Shown: positions 6,001-8,480 of the stretch, one piece after another
Numbering within the stretch: the stretch's first letter is position 1
Layout of the letters: the number at the start of each line of letters is the position of its first letter
NCBI GenBank assembly: GCA_001804025.1
Contig: MHFC01000012.1
Coordinates: 10,158-18,637, forward strand
Origin: Omnitrophica bacterium GWA2_52_8
GTDB lineage: Bacteria > Omnitrophota > Omnitrophia > Omnitrophales > Aquincolibacteriaceae
Direction: 5' to 3'
Length of the DNA: 8,480 nucleotides
Translations under genes and position numbers: made by a program
The notes under the pieces: model-generated
Told to the model about the DNA's origin: nothing
Seen by the model: the letters and a program-made list of their open reading frames with translations, nothing else
The model's database searches: none

Positions 6001-8480
6001 CCGAAACAGGATTCGGAGAAACTTATCCTGTTTCCGGAATCAGCAACCAGTTCCTGAAAGCAGGACAAGCGCGCGAAGCCTTAACACGAAGCGAAATGCG
6101 CGGCTGGAGCGAAAGAATCGGGCAGGAGACCGCGGTGCTTGCCCGTGTTTTTGCGGAAAAAACGGCTGAAGAGACGGGCCGCCGGATGAGCGCAATTTTA
6201 AGTCCGGGATACAATCTTGCCGCAGCATCGGCGCGGCTGGAGTCCGTTAACGAAGATGTGCAAACCTGTCTCCATGCCGTTTTGCCGCTGCAGACAATAG
6301 AAACCGCCCGCTCCGGAGCGCTTGCCGGCGCCGTCTCGACGCTCAAAGGGCAGCAGCGGCGGGTGAGCGCTGTCCGGGAAGCTGAGAAAAAGATTCAGCA
6401 GCTCCGGAGTCTTGCCGGAGACTTACCCCGGTCCCCGCAGCGGATTAGTGAAGCCGGGCTGCTGATTACGGCCTCTGATGAAATAATGGCGGCCATGGAC
6501 GCAGCGGCTGACGCCCACGCTATTGAAGCCGTGCGCCGGCAAAAAACAGCGCTTCTGGAAATTATCGTAAATAATGCTGAAGCCCAGGCGGGGTTCCGGC
6601 CGCTTGCAATCCCGTTCCTGGAAGAAAAGCTTGCCGCCGGCGGGGCCGCTGCGGGTGAAGTTGAAGCGCAGCTGATCAAGATCGACCCGGACAATGCGGC
6701 TTTCAGGACCCGCAGGCTTCAGAGGGAAGCTGAAATTACGCAGCTGCGCCGGGATCTGGCAGCGGCCCAGACGTCCGGAAGCGAGGAGGAGCAGACAAGG
6801 CTTGAAAAGGCCATCCTGTTGCTGGCCGCAAACGATGCTGAAGTAACCGCCATTAGAAAAAAACGGGAAATGTTCCGTGAATTACAAACGGTCGCGGAGA
6901 AAGCATGGGCCGGACAATTTTATGAAAGCATCGAACGCCCTGAAACTTTACTCAACGCTTTGAACGTGCTCCGGCCCGGAAACGACCCGCAGGGGCGGGA
7001 GCAGGGCCTGCTGCGGCGATTTGCGGTGATTGAAATCGGAAGACTGCAGCTAGAGGCCTGGCGCGGGGCTTTAGATGAAGATCAGTTTCAGCAGCGTATG
7101 AACCGGATCGAGAGCTGGATCGGTTTTTTTGGTGAAGCGGCACGGCAGTCAGCCTACAGGTCTCTGCTTTTTGAAATCGCCCTGGCCCGTCTCGAAACAG
7201 ACATCCGGCGCGGACATGTGACCCAGGAAGAGAGTTATTTAAGGCGTTACAATTTCTTAAAGGGTTATCTCGAACGATATCCGGAGCTTGGCAAATATAA
7301 AGCCCGGCTGACCGCGACACGGAAAATCCTGGTGCAGGTGCAGGAGCAGGGGCAAGGTGTTTTGGCAAATCCTCAGGCGGCCCCGGAATTGTTACGCGCG
7401 ATCGAAATTGACGGCTTTGCGCTAATGACTGCGCCGCCGGAAACAGTCCCCCAAAAACCGGTCACGGAAGATGATTTCTGGAAATTGTTTGACCGGGACT
7501 GGCTGGATGAAAAGGCCGGCACGGAGATGGCGTCTGTGGCGGCCGCTCTTGCGTTGCCGGATGAAAAGCGCGCTTTTTTTAATGCCGTTGTGGAAATGCG
7601 CAAAGTCATGGACGAAGACCTTCCTGTTCCCGCCCCTTACCCAAACGTGCTTGATTATATGCTTGCGCGGGCCAAGCAACTGACGGGGGCTTCTCCGGAT
7701 CCGCAGGGCATGCGTTTGCTCACCGCCATAAATTCACAAATCCAAGGAATGCTGCGCGGTTTTGCCAAAATGTTCCAAACCTTCCGTTTAAGCGAACAGC
7801 AGCCGGAGGTGGAAACGGCCGAGCATGACGGGGGTGCGGCAGCGCCCTCAGTGGTCACGGAAGCAGGTGCAACCGGCCACGCGGCTACAGCAGTTATCGA
7901 AGTCGTTCAGAGACAATCTCAAGTGATGCTGGATCTGACTTATCATATTAATGACCTGCTGGCTGCGGATACGTCAAGCTCAAGCGAGGAGCTGGGACTC
8001 AAGAAAATATCAATCACCCACGAAGAACTCCTCGATTTTCACGCAACGGCCGCGCTTATTTTTGAAAATAGCGGAGGCCGCATGGCCGCAATCCGCCATT
8101 ATGAGGCGATGCGGTACATCCTGTCCCGTTTTCCGGAGGCCGGGAGTGACCGCGAGCTGCTTCTCAGAATCCAGATGAGCATCGAAGACAAAGACGAGCC
8201 CGGTGCCGGGCGCCATCTTTTGGAAACCGTAGAGCGTGCGATTGTCCGGCTTACCGCACAGCTGGAGGGGGAGGCGAATGAAGCAAGGACCGCCGAACTG
8301 ATTGAGGCGCTGCAGCGGGAGCAAACGGAAGGAGAGCGGCAATTCCTGAGCCGGTGTCTGGATGCGGCAGATATGAACCGCTGGTCCCTGCGGCTGAAGG
8401 AAACAGCAGAGACCGCAAATCCGCAAACGGCCTTGGAGGCCTTTAATGCCGCAGTTTCAAGTCTGGCCGCTGAAATGGAG
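1..8480 (+). CDS. Giant partial gene, modular repeat plus helical-tail protein of unknown function (both ends outside window)
   Basis: Reading codons from base 3, I followed 2,826 consecutive sense codons to base 8480 with no TAA, TAG or TGA. Start and stop both lie outside the window, so the true protein is longer. Coding is supported by three diverged protein repeats that stay in this one frame for about 4.6 kb, by regular codon preference (CCG, GAA, AAA, GCG, CGG) and by plausible protein composition. The product is rich in Glu, Ala, Arg and Leu and poor in cysteine (I counted seven). I saw no hydrophobic run long enough for a membrane helix. Residues 131-1672 carry three D-A-C-(B-E) modules; residues 1673-2826 are nearly all helical, with a coiled coil, two flexible linkers and a TPR-like stretch. 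I do not recognise the family. A scaffold, envelope-associated or cytoskeleton-like role is only an inference from architecture. I am very sure of the frame and unsure of the function. Confidence 0.95.
3..392 (+). other. Helical segment before module 1, probably the end of a truncated upstream module
   Basis: Residues 1-130 are predominantly charged, amphipathic helix. By position they match the stretch between the E and D landmarks of modules 1 and 2 (about 150 residues from W619 to V769 and from W1216 to V1364). An E landmark here would fall just left of the window edge. A weak local match supports this: NGRI at residues 63-66 lies 77 residues before the D valine, and DGKI at 1282-1285 lies 81 residues before the next one. 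No domain is recognisable. The region is part of the same open frame, not a separate gene. Confidence 0.5.
651..947 (+). other. A1 domain, first copy of a possible degenerate JAB/MPN-like fold
   Basis: Residues 217-315. Predicted order by eye: strand NIGVLFLG, strand PRFVPG, a segment ending in IKQWYREG, strand IVLLTATLTG, loop YPSTQQ, helix WQFFIENARNLQTYL, strand RILLGTV, turn DETG, strand QLRTFEP. The same order and conserved points (IG, F-V-x-G, LL-x-x-x-L-T-G, Q, F, GTV, G) occur in A2 and A3. The layout resembles JAB/MPN domains, whose active form has a Glu in the first strand and H-x-H-x7-S-x2-D after the third. Placed on that motif this copy reads L-L-T then Ser at the serine position and Gln at the aspartate position, with Ala217 at the glutamate position. 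It would therefore lack the metal ligands. The repeat is solid; the fold assignment is a hypothesis. Confidence 0.4.
1290..1400 (+). other. C1 hydrophobic helix landmark
   Basis: Residues 430-466 form an amphipathic to hydrophobic helix. Asn443 is followed by RFAYLAAAMIQE, so N-x10-Q-E matches the N-x10-G-E of C2 and C3. It sits 68 residues before the PN of B1, against 67 in module 2. The sequence match to C2 and C3 is weak in itself; the assignment rests mostly on the conserved position. The helix is interrupted by charged residues and is not a membrane span. Confidence 0.45.
1500..1745 (+). other. B1 segment, small beta-rich domain with LLPDP motif
   Basis: Residues 500-581. PNSAG at 510-514 is followed by strands around DFLFYAAS and SHFIMWAG, then LLPDP at 558-562. 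B2 has PNTAA, YFVVDAS and LLPDP in the same order, with 44 rather than 47 residues between the PN asparagine and LLPDP. It is the only predominantly non-helical part of the module besides A. I recognise no family. It could be a separate small domain or a beta extension that packs on the A domain. Confidence 0.5.
2529..2843 (+). other. A2 domain, second copy of a possible degenerate JAB/MPN-like fold
   Basis: Residues 843-947, exactly the length of A3. Order by eye: strand WGIGMLYL, strand EEFVAGG, segment FEPEKIRQSY, strand IILLYPSITG, loop RPHIGQ, helix IDAFFRAWKQL, strand EIWMGTV, turn PDG, strand LYSFRV. This order is close to a JAB/MPN domain, in which a strand ends in H-x-H-P before the S-x2-D loop and helix. 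Here the equivalent positions read L-L-Y-P, His904 for serine and Gln907 for aspartate, and W843 stands where the catalytic glutamate would be. A metal-dependent isopeptidase activity would not be expected. The gap-free match to A3 continues weakly past the domain to about residue 976. Confidence 0.45.
2991..3218 (+). other. C2 helical repeat region
   Basis: Residues 997-1072, a helical stretch ending in the hydrophobic helix with Asn1043 and GE at 1054-1055, followed by an acidic turn around IENIFDVVD. It aligns without gaps to residues 1596-1671 of module 3; identical points include Ile997, Ala1001, Gln1003, Asp1014, Arg1019, Arg1021, Phe1038, Asn1043, Gly1054 and Glu1055. No known domain is apparent. 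It bridges the A and B domains. Confidence 0.6.
3291..3542 (+). other. B2 segment, small beta-rich domain with LLPDP motif
   Basis: Residues 1097-1180. A Gly-rich turn (QGGG at 1104-1107) leads into PNTAA, then strands around TYFVVDAS and VIDLSIGVS, then LLPDP at 1154-1158 and a third strand near KYIAAVP. It is homologous to B1 on shared PN-[ST]-A, AS and LLPDP points and on position in the module. The codons for QGGG happen to spell a Shine-Dalgarno-like AAGGAGGAGGT (bases 3310-3320), but no start codon follows at a useful distance, so no internal gene start is proposed. Confidence 0.55.
4311..4625 (+). other. A3 domain, third copy of a possible degenerate JAB/MPN-like fold
   Basis: Residues 1437-1541. 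Order by eye: strand WTIGALYVG, strand IRRFIPGGG, segment MQLGQWM, strand AVLLFPSLTG, loop HLHASQ, helix IESYFLAWHEL, strand QVWTGIV, turn SDG, strand VNFYKP. It matches A2 without gaps: WxIGxLY, F-[VI]-x-GG-x-S, LL-x-PS-x-TG, QI, F-x-AW, W-x-G-x-V-x-x-DG. At the positions equivalent to the JAMM ligands it reads L-L-F, His1498 and Gln1501, with Trp1437 replacing the glutamate. The same histidine and glutamine recur in A2, so this surface may be conserved for something other than zinc chemistry. The fold call remains a hypothesis. Confidence 0.45.
4788..5015 (+). other. C3 helical repeat region
   Basis: Residues 1596-1671, the gap-free partner of C2. The hydrophobic helix FNLIMFFTVLFIGE at 1641-1654 is the most hydrophobic stretch in the window. 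It is only about 13 residues long before Gly-Glu, too short and too flanked by charge to call a membrane span. It is followed by an acidic-aromatic turn (FEDWFEAAQ) that aligns with IENIFDVVD of C2. Confidence 0.6.
5016..5420 (+). other. Start of the helical tail, replacing the expected B segment
   Basis: Residues 1672-1806. Helical, charged sequence with two cysteines close together (about 1773 and 1778, in NCTPAEC) and a YPEG turn near 1800. No beta-rich B domain or LLPDP motif is present where module periodicity predicts it. The Cys pair is isolated and there is no second pair nearby, so I do not call a zinc site. No family is recognised. Confidence 0.5.
5421..5465 (+). other. Flexible acidic Ala/Pro linker
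   Basis: Residues 1807-1821 (AAPASSEEEPGPAAL) are small, acidic and proline-containing, breaking otherwise continuous helix. They probably form a hinge between the module region and the first long helical block of the tail. Confidence 0.55.
5466..6704 (+). other. Long alpha-helical tail block 1
   Basis: Residues 1822-2234. Nearly all Ala/Glu/Arg/Leu/Gln-rich amphipathic helix with short Gly or Pro breaks, for example GEGGG near 1905, the TYPVSG turn near 2010 and AAGGAAAG near 2214. The look is of bundled antiparallel helices, but I could not find a regular repeat period by eye, so spectrin-like repeats are not claimed. No catalytic or nucleotide-binding motif (Walker A, GxGxxG, zinc finger) is visible. 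Confidence 0.6.
6705..6905 (+). other. Coiled-coil segment, probably a helical hairpin
   Basis: Residues 2235-2301. Highly charged, with hydrophobic residues recurring at three- and four-residue steps: L2239, I2245, L2248, L2252, then L-x2-AILLLA and VTAIRKK, ending in FRELQTVAEKAW. A TSGSEEEQ break near 2257-2264 splits it into two helices, suggesting a hairpin. Role inferred: oligomerisation or length-spanning rod. A heptad-scoring program would settle it. Confidence 0.55.
6906..7796 (+). other. Alpha-helical tail block 2
   Basis: Residues 2302-2598. More aromatic and less repetitive than block 1, for example the ESWIGFFGEAARQSAYR region near 2371-2387. It also holds a YLERYPELGKYKARL stretch near 2422-2436 that resembles the inter-helix turn of TPR-type pairs. 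Prolines cluster near 2480 (TAPPETVPQKP) and 2545 (LPVPAPYPN), marking two further breaks, so this is likely several small helical domains rather than one rod. No known family is recognised. Confidence 0.5.
7797..7892 (+). other. Low-complexity Ala/Gly/Glu linker
   Basis: Residues 2599-2630, from QQPEVETAEHDGG through a stretch of Ala, Pro, Val, Thr and Gly to ATA. The composition (no aromatic residues, many small residues, three glutamates and an aspartate) predicts disorder. It separates tail block 2 from the last helical block in view. Confidence 0.6.
7893..8480 (+). other. Alpha-helical tail block 3, continuing past the window
   Basis: Residues 2631-2826. It begins with a helix containing QRQSQVMLDLTYHINDLL, passes a serine-rich break (TSSSSEE at 2657-2663), then a TPR-like pair, then charged helix up to the window edge. 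No stop codon is reached. The remaining length of the protein cannot be judged from here. Confidence 0.6.
8031..8240 (+). other. TPR-like helical pair
   Basis: Residues 2677-2746. The helix HATAALIFENSGG is followed by RMAAIRHYEAMRYILSRFPEA, then a second pair beginning RELLLRIQMSIED. Set on the 34-residue TPR pattern this gives Ala2684 at position 8, Phe2687 at 11, Ala2696 at 20 and Tyr2700 at 24, with the closing FPEA turn typical of the longer TPRs in outer-membrane assembly lipoproteins. Only one convincing unit is visible, so this is TPR-like rather than a firm call. If correct it would be a protein-binding surface. Confidence 0.4.

Noticed and set aside
1..8480. Polyketide or peptide synthase, Ig/cadherin adhesin, or toxin repeat protein as explanation for the size
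   Set aside because: No ketosynthase, adenylation, condensation or carrier-protein motifs, no beta-sandwich repeats, no glycine/aspartate calcium repeats and no toxin-type repeat motifs were seen in the translation.
1..8480. CRISPR arrays, insertion sequences, tRNA or rRNA genes, terminators
   Set aside because: No short direct DNA repeats, paired inverted ends, transposase motifs, RNA gene signatures or hairpin plus T-run structures stood out, and the uninterrupted coding frame leaves no intergenic space.

Overview
The whole window is the inside of one giant gene. Frame 3 of the + strand (codons starting at multiples of 3) reads from base 3 to base 8480 without a stop: 2,826 codons, open at both ends. 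Residue n of the partial protein starts at base 3n, and residue numbers below use that convention. I see no start codon with a ribosome binding site that must be the gene start, no stop, no intergenic gap, no RNA gene and no mobile element. The other open frames on both strands are best read as shadows of this gene.

Layout. Residues 1-130 are helical and look like the tail of an earlier repeat unit. Residues about 131-1672 hold three diverged tandem copies of a roughly 600-residue module. Each copy has landmarks in the same order and at nearly the same spacing: D (a [RQ]-V-[YF]-[YF]-x-A helix), A (a ~100-residue alpha/beta domain with an L-T/I-T-G loop), C (a hydrophobic helix with N-x10-[GQ]-E), B (a PN-[ST]-A ... 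LLPDP beta-rich segment) and E (W-L-x2-E-[VI]-V helix). Modules 1 and 2 are complete; module 3 ends after C. From about residue 1673 to the end the protein is a long, Glu/Ala/Arg/Leu-rich helical tail. The tail has a coiled-coil segment (about 2235-2301), two acidic or small-residue linkers (about 1807-1821 and 2599-2630), and a TPR-like helical pair near the right edge.

Function. I do not recognise the protein. The A domain has strand and helix order and spacing reminiscent of the JAB/MPN (JAMM) fold, but the metal-ligand positions are substituted in all three copies. If the resemblance is real these would be non-catalytic, binding-type domains. The helices, coiled coil and TPR-like part suggest a very long structural or scaffold protein. 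Nothing suggests a polyketide or nonribosomal peptide synthase, or an Ig/cadherin-type adhesin.

Organism. The code is standard bacterial, moderately GC-rich by eye, with CCG, CGG/CGC, GCG, GAA, AAA and TTT used heavily. A single gene longer than 8.4 kb built from unrecognised helical sequence fits lineages known for giant genes, notably Omnitrophota, but this is inference and the window holds no taxonomic marker.
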